A stretch of DNA of 64,000 bases from Lolium rigidum (taxonomy: Eukaryota > Streptophyta > Magnoliopsida > Poales > Poaceae), in NCBI RefSeq assembly GCF_022539505.1, contig NC_061508.1, positions 96,761,276-96,825,275 on the forward strand, in the 5' to 3' direction. Within the stretch, counting starts at the first letter, position 1. The number at the start of each line of letters is the position of its first letter. The notes under the pieces are model-generated. The model searched no databases. It saw only the letters and a list, made by a program, of their open reading frames with translations, and was not told where the DNA came from. A program made the position numbers and the translations under genes. Shown here piece after piece: positions 33,724-44,987 of the stretch.

Positions 33724-33731
33724 ACTTATAG
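33724..33731 (-). promoter_or_regulatory. Putative TATA box of the bHLH gene
   Basis: On the minus strand, CTATAAGT about 105 bases before the ATG at 33,618. Transcription would start near 33,695, giving an 80-base leader with pyrimidine-rich sequence. It is the only TATA-like element between the ATG and about 33,870. It would place the in-frame ATG at 33,804 outside the transcript. Confidence 0.4.
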
Positions 33732-34637
33732 GAGGGCGAGGAGGAGGGGGAGTGGGGAAGGAGGCTTGGGAATGAAGGTGGCGTCGTTGGGGAATTGGGG
33801 TCAAAGTGGCGGTGATGAAGCTAGTGGTGATGCCCCGCGCGCGGCAGCTGGAAGTGGAAGGGAGCTTTAATGGAATCCTGTTTCGGTTTGGGATGGGGCG
33901 GAGGATGCCTTTCCGCTGCCCGGGCCCTTTTTAAGCTCCTCTCCCCGCTCGCCCGACGGCTCCGTAATTACCGGTGGTGAGTAATTCCCAGCTAGCCGGC
34001 ACGGCGGCGGTCTCGGTCGACGGAGGGCTGGCTTTGGCATGGCCGGCCAAGGGTCCGTTTGGGCTATCACATTGATTTTGCTGAATTTCAAGGAAACTAC
34101 GAGTCTATTTTTTTTAAAAAAAAACTCATATAAATGCAAGCCCACACACCTGACACCTTAGACCTATGAGCATCTTTAAAAGACTAAGTTTATCGTATTT
34201 ATAAGACGTACAATGCTAAAATCTGGAATTTAAATTTTGGTGGGCTCCGTACAACCATCATTTTATTCATTCAACCTTAGGTTGGTTCCAACTACATCAA
34301 AAATCTACTTCCTGCTGAATAAGTTTTATTTTGGAAACGAAAACTTGTATTCATTCTTTTGCATGTATCTAAATAATACAAAGACACAAAGTTCGACTTC
34401 CGACCACTGCACATGTCACGTAGAGAAACCCTCCAAAATTGAGCCTAACTATGGTCATAAATTTGATCAAAATTATGATACACATAAGGCACATTTTTAT
34501 ATCACGGCATCCACATTTGAAAGAAGTTTTCAATGGTACAATTTTAGTTAGCATCAGTATTTAGGATTACGTGAGGTGCTTGTTATACCTAAATTGTTTC
34601 TCTCACACAAACGAAAATCTATCACTTTGATTATATA

Positions 34638-37321
34638 TACTACCCCCTCCGTATATTTCGTGGAGGTATGATTAAAGAGTTGTTTGATACATATATCCTG
34701 GATTGTTGTACTCTTGCGATGTCTATCCAACTGGAATAATTATTGCGCACCTTCTCCACTCATAATACCTTCCCAATAACCAGCACCACATTGGCCATGG
34801 CTTAGCGCCTCCCAAAATTGTTGTTGAGTATGAACCATAGCGAAGTTGTCCTGCTCTGGCACCACGCTGAACACGTCGTCCACCAAGGGAACTCACCGGA
34901 GACTAGAGGAGAGGCAGAATCGAGGGTGTTGTTGCGGCTGAGGATTATGTGCGAGGAAGTGAGGGAGGAGACGACATTGACAGCGAGTAGGACGTAGGTA
35001 CGGCAATGAGCCGGTGCTTGGCGCCATGGGGCGGGTCAACACAAGGAGGGGAGAGGAGACGGGCAGACGAGGGGAGCGGGAGAGGGCCAGAGCATGGCTA
35101 GTGTTATAAACGCGACAAACAAAATAAAGAACGAACAAAAGCAAACCACATGGGAGAAAAGGATTTAAACATGCAAAAAAAACTCTCCAAAAAAGAGAAA
35201 TAAAACCACGAGAGCGAGCCAACAAAACTTCACTATGGGTTTTCCAATGAAGCGATTAACATCGAAGGCTTCAGCGACGGGTCTCGCTTCGCTCGTCAGA
35301 AGTTTGCCACCTTTTATATGAATTTGGATCACGAACACAATAAAATTCACCTTTAGACAAATTCCATCTTGTGGCATGAACAACAATGTTCTCCCTGAAC
35401 AACAAAGATGACACTTTCGGCTCCAAAGTCATCATATCAACAGGATAACCATGAGTACTTATCTTGCATACCTTCAGTTTACCTTGGAAAATAATGTAAC
35501 GAACATAATGGTATTTCACATCAATGCGAGTTGTTCTATCATGGAACATTTGATCCTTGGTAAGGGCACTTTGATGGTCACAAAATAGGCAAGAATTATC
35601 TTCACATAGTTCAGCATACAAACCTTTTAACCAAACAATTTCTTTGCAATCTTCAACAGTAGCCATATATTTTGCATCGGTTGTAGATTAGGAAACAATG
35701 ATTTGTAATATTGCCTTCCAACTCACATGGCATCCACAACCACATAACCTATGAGGGACCTCCTCTTATCCAAATCGACATTAAAATCTAAATCCACATA
35801 GCCAGGGAGTCCTTCACCGATCTTGCCAAATTTCAAGTAAGCATTGGATGTGCCTCAAAGCTACCTGAAAATCTAATAAAAACCTTCCAATGTTCTTTAC
35901 CAGGATTAGCCATGTAATGACTCACCAACTCATAGCATACGACAAATCAGGAAGAGAACAAACCATGGCATATATCAAAGAACCAACAACACTAGAATAT
36001 GAAACTCGTGACGTGTACTCTAAATCTTAATCAGTATAAGGATTGAAGTGAGGATCAATAGGAGTACTAATTAACAAAAAATGTAGCATGCCCATTAAAA
36101 AGATGAAGAACTTTCTTAATATGACTTTACTGACAAAGAAATAACATAGTAGATTTTTTGTTTCTTGTAATTCCATACCTAGTATTTTATTAGGAGCACC
36201 AAAATCGTTTATCTCAAACTCACTACTTTATAGTGATGTCTTTCCTGCCCTTGGCAGCAAACAACATATCACCAACATATAGCAACAAGTATATAGGTGA
36301 TCGGTGATCCATTAAGAAACTTACTGTAAACGTAGATATCATACCGAGATATCTTAATACCATGTGCAAGCACACATCGAATCAAACCTTATACCACAGT
36401 GTTGGATACTATTTTAGACCATAAAAGGATCTCTTTAATTTGCAAACAAGATCCTTCTTACAAGGCACACCAAAAACTTCAGATTAGTCCATGCATATCT
36501 TCTCCTCTAGTTCTCCATGCAGAAAATTAGTCTTTACATTGAGCTTCTGAAGCTCAAGATCATGCATATTCACAATATCAAAAATGCATGGGCGGAATTA
36601 TGCTTCACAAACGAAGAGAAAATACATCATTATAATCAATACTTGAAATCTAGTTGAAAACTTTTGCTACTAACCATGCCTTGAACCCTTTGGGGGCTAA
36701 TTAGGAGACATACTTTCCTATCTCTTGAAGATCCACTTACAATGGACGGCCTTCTTTTTTTATGCAAGTGCATAACATCCCATATGTGCTATTTTTTCAA
36801 CCGATTGCATCTCCTCTTGCATACCAGAAATCCTCTCCTATCGGCCAAGCCTCCAGATACAAGCCTTGTTCTGCTCATTAGAAGTTAGACACCCTTTTTA
36901 TATATATTCGGACCACAACACAATAACTAGAACATGAGGGAGGCCGTCCGACGGAGCGTGGCCATAATCGGAGGGAGGTCGGAGCTCCCTCGGTGGTGAC
37001 TCGAGCACGCCAGTACAAGATGGAGGATGGAGCTCCCTCGGTGGTTGTTAGAGCGCGCGAATGCGGGATGGAAGGAGGATGTCCCTGTTGGCGGTGGTCA
37101 AGATCTTATCTCGCCGGAGCGTGGTGCTGGCGGTAGTCAACCTTGGAGCTGCGCATAGAGATCCGTGGTCCAATTTCGATTCGTGTGGTTAGGGAGATGA
37201 GAGAGCTGAGAGAGATAGGGTTAATTTTTTGAGATAGCGAGCGAACTTCACCATGCGCCTTCTTGTTTAGATGAAAATGGTGAGAAATGTTTACCCCTTA
37301 AGCATGAAAATGGAGGCAGTA
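34638..37321. mobile_element. Composite: Stowaway-type ends enclosing Copia remains
   Basis: The left end TACTACCCCCTCCGTATA and the right end AAGCATGAAAATGGAGGCAG-TA are inverted-repeat-like, with TA on each side. The matching element in arm B (60,707-63,428) has cleaner ends. Inside, in minus orientation, are Copia reverse transcriptase and RNase H remains and GC-rich flanking blocks shared by both arms. The related sequence at 29,935-30,183 lacks the whole 2.7 kb and has a TATATTAA-like site there. Either a Stowaway element was invaded by a Copia element, or a larger mariner-end element picked it up. Confidence 0.6.
35271..36850 (-). pseudogene. Copia RT and RNase H remains (arm A)
   Basis: Minus strand. 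At about 36,270 the reverse transcriptase active-site region reads YLLLYVGDMLFAAKG, where functional Copia elements have YVDD; the second position of the catalytic pair is Gly-Asp, so it is inactive as written. Further on is a VGSLMYAMVCSLPDLSYA-like block, then the RNase H part GLYAELCEDNSCLFCDHQSA, HDRTTRIDVKYHYVR and GKLKVCKIST. Stops and frameshifts separate all blocks. The same remains in plus orientation lie in arm B. Confidence 0.75.
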
Positions 37322-37503
37322 ATTGATAATGATATAATTAATGCCAGAAAGACCAGAGAAATCAAATCGCACTAGTATCTTGGAGCATAATAGTTACGAA
37401 CAAAGGTTGCGAGCTTCAGAGTTTCAGAGCTATAGCTTCATTTCTGTTATATTCAGATTCACACTTGCAATATTTTTTCTATCCTAAAATATAAAGTATT
37501 TTG

Positions 37504-37611
37504 TACTTCCTCTAGCTCTAAATGCTTGTCCAACTTTAAGCAAAATGTAGGCTAAAATGTGTCTAAATTCATTGGACTTCTGGCAGTTATTTAGGACCGG
37601 CAGAGGGAGTA
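37504..37611. mobile_element. Stowaway-type MITE in arm A
   Basis: Left end TACTTCCTCTAGCTCTAAAT; right end TATTTAGGACCGGCAGAGGGAGTA minus its first bases, an imperfect inverted copy. 108 bp. The partner in arm B is at 60,419-60,513, so it predates the duplication. Confidence 0.7.
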
Positions 37612-37815
37612 CTTGAATTTTGCATGGTTGTAATATACACCATTAACTGCATCTAGACTTTTCATATTTTTTCTAAAATTTAAATTTGATTATTGTTTTT
37701 TTAATGCTCCCTGGAGAGTTCGGCCTTTATTTCGAATGCAGGCTGGTGTTATTAGGCTCATTATGAAAACTCCCCACAATCTACTTGGAACTTTGGAAGC
37801 GGATGGCCGATGGAG

Positions 37816-37822
37816 TATAAAA
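37816..37822 (+). promoter_or_regulatory. TATA box in arm A
   Basis: TATAAAA in the context GATGGAGTATAAAACCTCAC, conserved in arm B on the other strand (60,211-60,217) where the surrounding sequence is more diverged. It is followed by CAGATCCAAGCAAAAGCTAG, leader-like. It points inward, towards the spacer. No intact coding region follows; the MULE-type element is inserted about 100 bp downstream. Confidence 0.4.
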
Positions 37823-37917
37823 CCTCACGCATTCAGATCCAAGCAAAAGCTAGTGCGGTTCCCTTCTTTCATGTGGGATGGATTGTTGCAACCTTCGAGC
37901 CAAATGTAGGCGTAACC

Positions 37918-38488
37918 GAATTTTTGACAGAAGAGACCACTTAGCTCAGTGAATTGTCAAAAAAGACCACCTCCGAAAATTATTGTCAAAAAAGACCATC
38001 TACATCGCGTGCCAGGCGACACGTGTCGCCTGCCGCCACAGCCGGAGGCGGCAGGGCCTGCCGCCACAGCCAACGGCGGCATGTTCACAGTATCCTGAAC
38101 CATGAACAGTAGTCCGTTTTGAATTTTTTGAAACATCTAAAAAAATTCGAAAAAAATACCTATATGTAGCTAACTCTATGCACTACAATCGTGCAAAAAA
38201 TCACTGCAAAATACGTTGTATTTTGGGCTCAGTAAAAAAGACAAATTCAATAAATTTTGTAGCTAACGTGTACTGTTCATCGATCAGTTCATTGTTGGTT
38301 GGTCACCGTGCACATGCCGCCAGGGCCAACGGCGGCAGGCCCTGCCGCCTCCGGCTGTGGCGGCAGGCGACACGTGTCGCCTGGCACGCGTGCCGCCACG
38401 ATGTAGGTGGTCCTTTTCGACAATAATTTTCGGAGGTGGTCTTTTTTGACAATTCACTGGGCTAAGTGGTCTCCTTTGTCAAAACTTC
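37918..38488. mobile_element. MULE-type MITE, 571 bp, 9-bp target duplication
   Basis: Flanked by GGCGTAACC at 37,909-37,917 and 38,489-38,497. The ends are long inverted repeats of about 180 bases: the left starts GAATTTTTGACAGAAGAGAC, and the right, reverse-complemented, starts GAAGTTTTGACAAAGGAGAC. Both continue through CCACTTAG, GTGAATTGTCAAAAAAGACC and ACCTCCGAAAATTATTGTC to a GC-rich GCCGCCACAGCC block. Nine-base duplications and long terminal repeats are the Mutator pattern. No transposase. Arm B has the empty site (near 60,117). Confidence 0.88.
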
Positions 38489-38497
38489 GGCGTAACC

Positions 38498-40270
38498 TAG
38501 ACAGAAGCCATCATTTACAAAATCTAAACACGCATGTTAGGCACTAGGCATTGGCATTTATACCAACACGCTAATAGGCACTCGCACTAGCAGGCACTAC
38601 GTACGTACGGTAGCATGCAGCTCCTTAAATGTACTATGCTCCTCCATTGGATCATGGGTGGATTTTGGAGAACCTTGCGCCCAATTGCTTGGCCGAAAAT
38701 AGCATTCGAGAAAAGACCATCGATTTAATTCTCGTCGAACAAGACCCAGTGGAGAGATTATCCTCGTGGATAAGTCATTCATCAATCCGATCTGCCAAAC
38801 ATTTCGTCGCCTTTTGAGCTCCTTTTAATGTGGGTTCAAGCCATCCATCTGCCTTTTCGTGCATGCATGGTGTTGAGCTTAGTTCTCCAACGGGAACGAT
38901 TCTCATCAATGGAGTTTATCATCAGTGGGGACTATCTCACTTGTTTATGCAGAAAAAAAGACTTTTGCCTACCTGTTGTAGAAAGCTCTCATCCAATGGT
39001 TCCCGTTGTATTGGACCGGAGTAAGATGGCGGTCTCGAAGTAGGCGCTGTGTGGTTTAAATACTTTTATCATGTTTTCGTCTATATATTGTTTTTATGCT
39101 CACTCTAGTAATTAGCTAGTGTCTGTTCTCAAGCCTATGCGGGCATGTACAATGCAGAGATCCAGGGAGACTTGCAATCGGTCACAATGTCTTCTTGCGA
39201 CGGTTTTGGAGCAAAAAAACCGTTTCATTATTGAAAGTTTTTTTTCTTCCTTTTGCTATGAAGATGTTTCATCTTCCCTCCATTGTACACAACCTCGGGT
39301 ACAAACACGTATACAAAAGAGAAAGTTTATCGCAAGTAAAAGATCAATGGCAAGATAAAACGATTCTCATCAATAAAGTTCAAAGTTCACTTTAGAGCTC
39401 GTGCTAAAGGTAGCACAAAAATTTGGTAACTTAATTTTCAAGTTTTAAAGAAATCCGAAAAAAATCCTAGATGGAGCCAGCAATTTAAACAACAAGCGCA
39501 CACATTTTCAATGCGAAATATCGTTATTTTGCGCACAATTAAAATGTAAAATCGGACAAACAATGAAAGCTTCAAAAGGTCTCATTGTTCACTGACGCAA
39601 CTTTCTTGGGGAACTAATGCACAATTAATGTAATCTGAAAACTACAACGGAATAAAGAGTACTTCGACACCACTTAATGTTTACCAACTCATAGATCGAT
39701 CGCCATCAAACATATGCATCAAATATATAAGGAGTATGAACATGTTCAGCCTGAACCTAGAAAAAGTTTTGATTGCTCTCAACACAAATGAGTACAGATA
39801 CTAGCCGATTTCAGCAGCAGGTAGTACAAGTACTATGTGGTCTCAGCTCAAAAGTACAATGGCAATATAAACACATAGAAACCATATTTTAACATGAAAA
39901 ACATCCAACTTGGCAAAAAAAATCATGCACAAAAGCCACTCAGATTTCTTATACAACAACAAGATTTGGTGCACAAGAGCTAGAACTGAAAATATCTCAC
40001 TAAAGACGTGAAATCACAGCTTGAAGGAGACAATGCAGTGAATCCGAACTTCACAACTTCAGGGCAAACATGTTGCTTGATGTCAATCTTATTCCTTCAA
40101 CTTTTCTCTCATTCCCTTTCCTCTTAGTTTTTTCTTCTTCTCCAATGGAGGAAACTTCAGAACCTTTTGTCCATCTTATTTGTGGATGCATGGGAGGCTT
40201 AACATTCTTCTTACTTCACTATATAAAGTTGAGAATGCCCCTAAATCATAACCCTAAGGGGCGGTGAGCT
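38498..40270. other. Inner arm A, no intact gene
   Basis: Near-identical to 58,320-60,115 in inverted orientation. Short frames (for example 40,070-40,267) have no domain I know. Contains CGTACGTACGG and an AT-rich region at 39,400-40,000. Confidence 0.5.
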
Positions 40271-40299
40271 ATTGCAAATGTTGTATGTCCTTTAGCCCC

Positions 40300-40534
40300 C
40301 TTCGACACCGGGAACAATTCTTTTGTATGTCCTTTTCATTACATTATTGGTATCTTTTGTATGTCCTTTTCAACCACCCTCAACATCACAAACAATTCTG
40401 AGAGTGATTTATTTATCCCATGGATGTTGAAGTTCATGGCAAAGCCAACGTAGCTAGGTGGAAGTGAATTTAAAGATAAGATCAGTTCCGAGTTCTTGGC
40501 GAAAAGGGACGCACATCGCCTCCAACCTTTGAAT
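40300..40534 (-). pseudogene. Copia gag fragment (arm A)
   Basis: On the minus strand it reads, after a frameshift, YVGFAMNFNM, HGINKSLSELFVMLRVVEKD and IQK, the C-terminal gag block of Copia elements that precedes the zinc knuckle. The same block in arm B (58,069-58,262) is joined to the gag N-terminus; here it is cut by the CACTA insertion at 40,535. Confidence 0.65.
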
Positions 40535-40799
40535 CACTACAAGAAATCTGCCATAAGTTGACAAAATAAAGGTGTCATTGAAACGTCAATAATGGCTACT
40601 TGTGACGTTACGGTGACGCTTTTCAAAACGTCGAAAGCTGGGAGTCAGCAGTGACTGCTTAAGACGTTCCACTTGAAAACGTCGTAGAGCTTTGTGACGT
40701 TTTAAAATGTCACTGACGGCATGACATTCCCAAAACGTCATGGGCACCTACCCCCGAGTCCAGCGTGGCAATCCGACGTGGCAAAATTGCGACGAATTA

Positions 40800-42000
40800 G
40801 AAACGTCATTATCTGAATTCAGCCCGGTCCATTCAGCTCCTTATGTGGGCTGAGCCCATTAGTTTTGATTATTTTTTTCAGCTTTGTTGGGCCTTGGCCC
40901 GTAACAGTTTGGACCATTATTTTCTGACAATTGGCCTTTCACAAAGCATTTCTATTCTATTTTTGGCCTTTTTATTTTGATTTGATCCCACCAGTCAGTG
41001 GGTTCCAATTGTCAGAGTAGAACCAACATTTAATAATAAATTACAAAATCGAAAATACATGAAATTAAAGAATTTTTTTATAACAGTCATAGTCAACGTA
41101 CATTACAACATTTCCGGTCTCAATTTACATCACGGTAACATACAACACAATAATATAAGGTTAAAACAAAACAAACAGAGTGCACGGTATCCTTCCATCG
41201 AGGGAACGGACTTTGCTCGGAACCTCCAGGTCGGTTCTTGTCTGTTGCACCATCCAAGGCCCCTTGCTGCTACATCGCCCCGAAACTTCGCCCGAACTAG
41301 ACACAATAGTGTGCCATCGCCCGAGAACGCTAGAACTGCCACGAGCAACGCCTCACCGCGGAGGTGCACAAGATTGCACCGCGCCATCCGTACCTCACCA
41401 CCGCGGGAAATAGTCTTTGCACCATCGAGAACTGCTGCGAGGTTAAACCAATTAAAAATAAGGCCCAATAGATTCATGTCAACGAAAATTAACAAGTGTG
41501 GATCTGGTGCAAACAGATTTGGATAAACCAATACAAGTTCTAGTTGCTAGTTATAAATTTGAAGAACAAATATGTTTATATGAGACTAGGTGAACATGCG
41601 AGCAACACATCTTGCACATCGTGAACAGCTGAGCAAACAAAAAATATAGGGTATCTGTTCTACGGTGGTCAGCCCCTAACAAAAAGTTCAGGTGATGACA
41701 CTTAGAGGACGAAAATGAAAATGTGGTGCATAAACAAACAGCCTAATGCAAACATTTTATCTTAGAATAATCAACGAAAACATCGTTTGCACAGATCATG
41801 AAGAACACACGAGTAGTGCAGCAGGCAACTTTTAAGTTATTCTCTATCCTTGTTCTATGAATTTGAGTTGAATAGCACATATACAGCTTTGGGAGCGTAA
41901 AACTGGAGAAAAATCCTGCAAAGTTTTATGAATAAGAACATGATATAACCTGCAATCATGCTAACATTGATCCAATAGTACGTTTTGCATCCAATTGTAC
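40800..42000. other. CACTA interior, unassigned
   Basis: No recognised coding region. A GC-richer block at 41,185-41,430 has open frames on both strands without a known domain and could be an exon fragment of a gene I do not recognise. Confidence 0.4.
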
Positions 42001-42690
42001 CTGTGGCTAGAAGCCTCCATAAGGTAACCAGACTACCATATTTTGCACCGAACAGAAGAACAGGCAATACCTATGTTTTTTCAGGGGTTATATAAATTAG
42101 TCAGGCAAAAACATTTTGCTTCAGCAAAATCTAGAAGTCACGAGCTGAATTTGATGCTTACTTTGAGAGTCATCGACGGGTTACCCGAGAAGATCACTTG
42201 TGCCGTAGATATCAAGGAGTTAGCAAACGGCAACACGGCTCTGGCAGCACGAAGCAAATCTTCTTCAGTCAATCGGAAGTTCCTTCCGGTCTCCAGCGGC
42301 TGGCTGCTACAAATGCGAACTGAAATTACTTCGTTGACTGAAATACGAGCAACGAGCGGATGATCTGTGGTTCACATCGCATACCTCCGTGGCCACGAGA
42401 ATCTTTCAAGAAGGCTAGGCCTAAGATCATGACGCCCGGGTGACGAATGCGAGAGATCGGGCTGTAGATGGCAAACTTATGCGGGATTAGCACAGGAAAA
42501 TGAGTCAAGTAGGAATTTCGGGTAACGAGCAGCAGAGTAGCATGTACCCGAAGGTGATCTCTCTAGAAAAGGAGCGAGGAGAAGAAGAACATGGATCCCA
42601 GCCCGAACCGGAGCGCTGATTTCGCGACGTCCTTCCACATCACCAACTCGACGATCCTTTCCCGGAGACCTTCCCACCCGGACTGTTCCG
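42001..42690 (-). pseudogene. Captured reticulon-like protein exons
   Basis: Four exon-like pieces in the right order on the minus strand, with splice sites kept. (1) About 42,680-42,548: RERIVELVMWKDVAKSALRF, then GLGSMFFFSS; a one-base shift separates this from the following FSREITFG. (2) About 42,460-42,360: HPGVMILGLAFLKDS. (3) About 42,310-42,162: LETGRNFRLTEEDLLRAARA, IFSGNPSMTLK. (4) 42,070-42,001: VLPVLLFGAKYGSLVTLWRL, LATG, followed by a GT donor. These are segments of a plant reticulon-domain protein (RTNLB type, an ER-shaping membrane protein). The N- and C-terminal exons are absent, so it cannot make a normal reticulon. Confidence 0.8.
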
Positions 42691-44057
42691 GAGCGTCCGT
42701 TCCCGTGGCCGAAACAATCGCAGTTAGTCAGTTACTTCGAATTAAGCCAGCATTCGGATCAATGGTTATGGTAATTAAGCAAGCTCCAATCACCGTGCGG
42801 GGCGTCGGCTGGAGCAGGGACCAAAGCCAAGCTCATGTCCTCCTCAAAATCTGGGTATAAATTCTTTAGGCTCCAGGTCTAAGAAAAGCAAACATCCCAT
42901 CGATCATTGTTTCCTCCAGCTCCTCGCCAAATTATATCATTAACACCAACATGGTATACAAGGTAAGAGATACAAGTTACTTCATCTTGTAATTTAGCAA
43001 TTGCCAGCAAGATCTTGTTCTGGGATGGCTCGTTTGAGTTGAGACCACAACCATGAGAATACCAGGCTGCTATTCTAGTGATCTACCTAGGCCAGCTGCA
43101 GTTAACCGGGCTATAGTATGTACGGATATATTTCTTGCTACAGTTGGTCAGATTAGAAGGTAACATTGCAAACTGACTTTCGAACAGTGTACAAATAATT
43201 GTAGTACAAACCTGAATACAAATACAGCATTGAAATGGTGATACAACCGTGCGCAGAACTTTGTCTGAATTCATTTTCCATTACCTAAAAGTGAGAACAA
43301 ATGTGTACGCTACATTCAGATCTAACAGCAAACTTAAGTGTATGATTGATCTTTGTAATGTTCATCCTTTTCGTTATAAGCACTACAACTGAGGGTCTTC
43401 GCCTCTGCCAAATGAAACCCTGTCTCTTAGCACAAGATAAAATGGGGCAGGTACAGGTTCGCACATGCTTGTCAAGTAACAGTTTTGCAAAAGGCACATG
43501 CCTACCTATCTACAATTCAGAAATGATACCTATCTAACAATGATATATTGCTAATAGAGGTTCCGACAAGATGGTTCCTCGAACTTAGGATCCAGTCAAG
43601 CAAGATGTAGCAATATATGCCTGAGACGAATGCAGATGAAGACAGCAATGCAGAAATTTAGCCGAATGAGTGAACTAACCAGATCAAACGGGTAACAGAA
43701 TGCAAGACCAGCAAGCGGCAGAACCAAAAACACATCTCTATGGACTGGCGGGAGAACAGAACTTATTTATGTATCAGGATGATAGCACACATCGATACCC
43801 AAGATCTGAGGGTTATTACCATGATCCGTCGCTAGAACCCCTAACAGTGTACACACGCAACACATAATTGCATACAAGTCATTCGTGCAACCCGCCTTGA
43901 AGCTGGGTTCTACAGATCGAACTAGGTCGACACCCAAGGGGCCAATTCCGCGAAACCCTAGGCGCGTCTCTCAGAGGGGGCAGATCCCCCGGAGACCTGC
44001 GTGCGGCGCAAACCCTAGAAGAAGACTAGGTCGGTACGGGGTGTTGAGCTGGCTTAC
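42691..44057. other. CACTA interior, mostly intron-like
   Basis: No exon identified with confidence. The part next to 44,058 begins with a GTAAGCC donor and is probably the start of the captured RPN8 intron 1. The minus strand near 42,960-43,040 reads EPSQNKILLAIAKLQDEVTC, which looks like protein but which I cannot assign. Confidence 0.4.
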
Positions 44058-44244
44058 CGGCGTATGAGTTGGTGACGTCGACGGTGCCGCGGGAGGAGGT
44101 TCCGAGGAGCACGCCGACGACGCGCTTCCTGGTGTCGCGGGCGACGCGGTTGTAGTGGTCGACGATGCTGAGCAGCACGAGCGGGTGCACCACCACGCGG
44201 TCCAGGGTCCGCCCCGACAGCTGCGCCGCCTTCACCACGTCCAT
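44058..44244 (-). pseudogene. Captured exon 1 of proteasome subunit RPN8
   Basis: Starts [20 protein letters not shown], continues [20 protein letters not shown] and [20 protein letters not shown], then YA, and stops at a GT splice donor (GTAAGCC). This is the N-terminus of the 26S proteasome lid subunit RPN8 (PSMD7), an MPN-domain protein, and the exon end fits the plant gene phase (62 codons plus one base). The remaining exons are not found in the window, so only the first fifth of the protein is present. The reading frame is intact and close to the plant consensus, which suggests recent capture or little decay. Confidence 0.92.
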
Positions 44245-44317
44245 CTCGAGCTAGCTAGCGCGGCGCGCGCGGCAGATCTGCGGCGTACGGGCTGCTGCGG
44301 CTGCGACGGCGGCGCTG

Positions 44318-44540
44318 CGCGTACGGCGCGTACCTCCGGTCCAGCTCCTCGAGGGTCTCCTGCGCCGCGGCCGTGGGGGCGGATGCGGCGGGGGCGACGG
44401 AGGGCGGGGAGAGGAGCGGCTTGGCCGCGGCCTCGTCGCCGCGGGTGGCGCCTGTCGAGCTCGGCGGGGGCGTTGGTTTGGCGATGGGTGGCGGCGTGGA
44501 GCTGGCGGTGGAGTTGGTTTGGCGATGGGTGGCGGCGGGG
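44318..44540 (-). pseudogene. Captured N-terminal exon, LPEAT1-like acyltransferase
   Basis: On the minus strand: Pro/Ala-rich lead, then EAAAKPLLSPPSVAP and ETLEELDRRYAPYA, ending at about 44,318. Lysophosphatidylethanolamine acyltransferase 1 of plants has the same arrangement near its N-terminus: a PLL motif, a short variable linker, then EELDKKFAPYA before the first membrane segment. The similarity breaks where the family would continue with R-x-D-x-YG. It is a short fragment in front of the RPN8 exon on the same strand. The assignment rests on one motif and its context. Confidence 0.5.
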
Positions 44541-44987
44541 AACGAAAGTGGACGGGGAATTAGGGTTAAGTCAGTCGCGATGGGATCTGAAAATTTCGAT
44601 TCGGCGCGCAATACAAACTTCCGACGATGGGATTGAGGCGGGAGACGAAAAAATAGGCCACATAGGCGAAAATTGATACGAGGTAGGTCCCAAATGTCTG
44701 AGTAAAAGTGATGACATGGCAGCCAACTCACAGTTTCAATTACGCGAAAAGCCTAACGACGATCTTGTTTCGTCGCAATAGGCTGCACTAGAACGTCGTA
44801 ATCCATCTCGGTTAGATTATGACGTTTTCGTTTAATCAGCTAACGACGTTTTTGCCCCAGAACGTCACTATTTTCTAAGGTTTTGCCCCCCTTCAACAGC
44901 CAACGGCGGTCAAAGCTAGGAACGTCATAAAGCTATGACATTTTGATTTCCAGTCATAAAAAAAACGTCATATTATGGCAGATTTCT

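Larger units (their letters stand above)
34124..40534 (+). repeat. Inverted duplication, arm A
   Basis: Reverse-complement match to 58,069-63,980. The outer end begins ACTCATATAAATGCAAGCC (34,124) matching 63,980. The inner end CCAACCTTTGAAT stops at 40,534, where a CACTA element is inserted. The inner 2 kb (38,500-40,530) is almost identical to its partner by eye; the outer part (34,124 to about 37,800) is clearly more diverged with many small indels. It contains the composite element 34,638-37,321, a Stowaway MITE, a TATA-type promoter and, unlike arm B, a MULE-type insertion. Confidence 0.9.
40535..44987 (-). mobile_element. Non-autonomous CACTA element with captured gene exons
   Basis: The left end is CACTACAAGAAATCTGCCAT at 40,535. 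The right end is recognisable by TTATGGCAGATTTCT up to 44,987, then the assembly gap hides the last few bases (expected TGTAGTG). The subterminal regions (40,560-40,760 and 44,690-44,975) are full of AACGTC/GACGTT motifs in both orientations, as in CACTA subterminal repeats. No TnpA or TnpD transposase is visible. The interior holds pieces resembling three unrelated host genes, all on the minus strand. The three bases before it are AAT; the matching duplication on the right is in or beyond the gap. Confidence 0.85.

Noticed and set aside
33619..33804. An upstream in-frame ATG that would add 62 residues to the bHLH protein.
   Set aside because: The added residues are Pro/Arg-rich and unlike the family, and a TATA-like box lies between this ATG and the chosen start.
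37918..38488. The repeated GACACGTGTCGCCTG palindrome as a regulatory G-box pair.
   Set aside because: It is part of the long terminal inverted repeats of the MULE-type element, so its symmetry is explained by the element.
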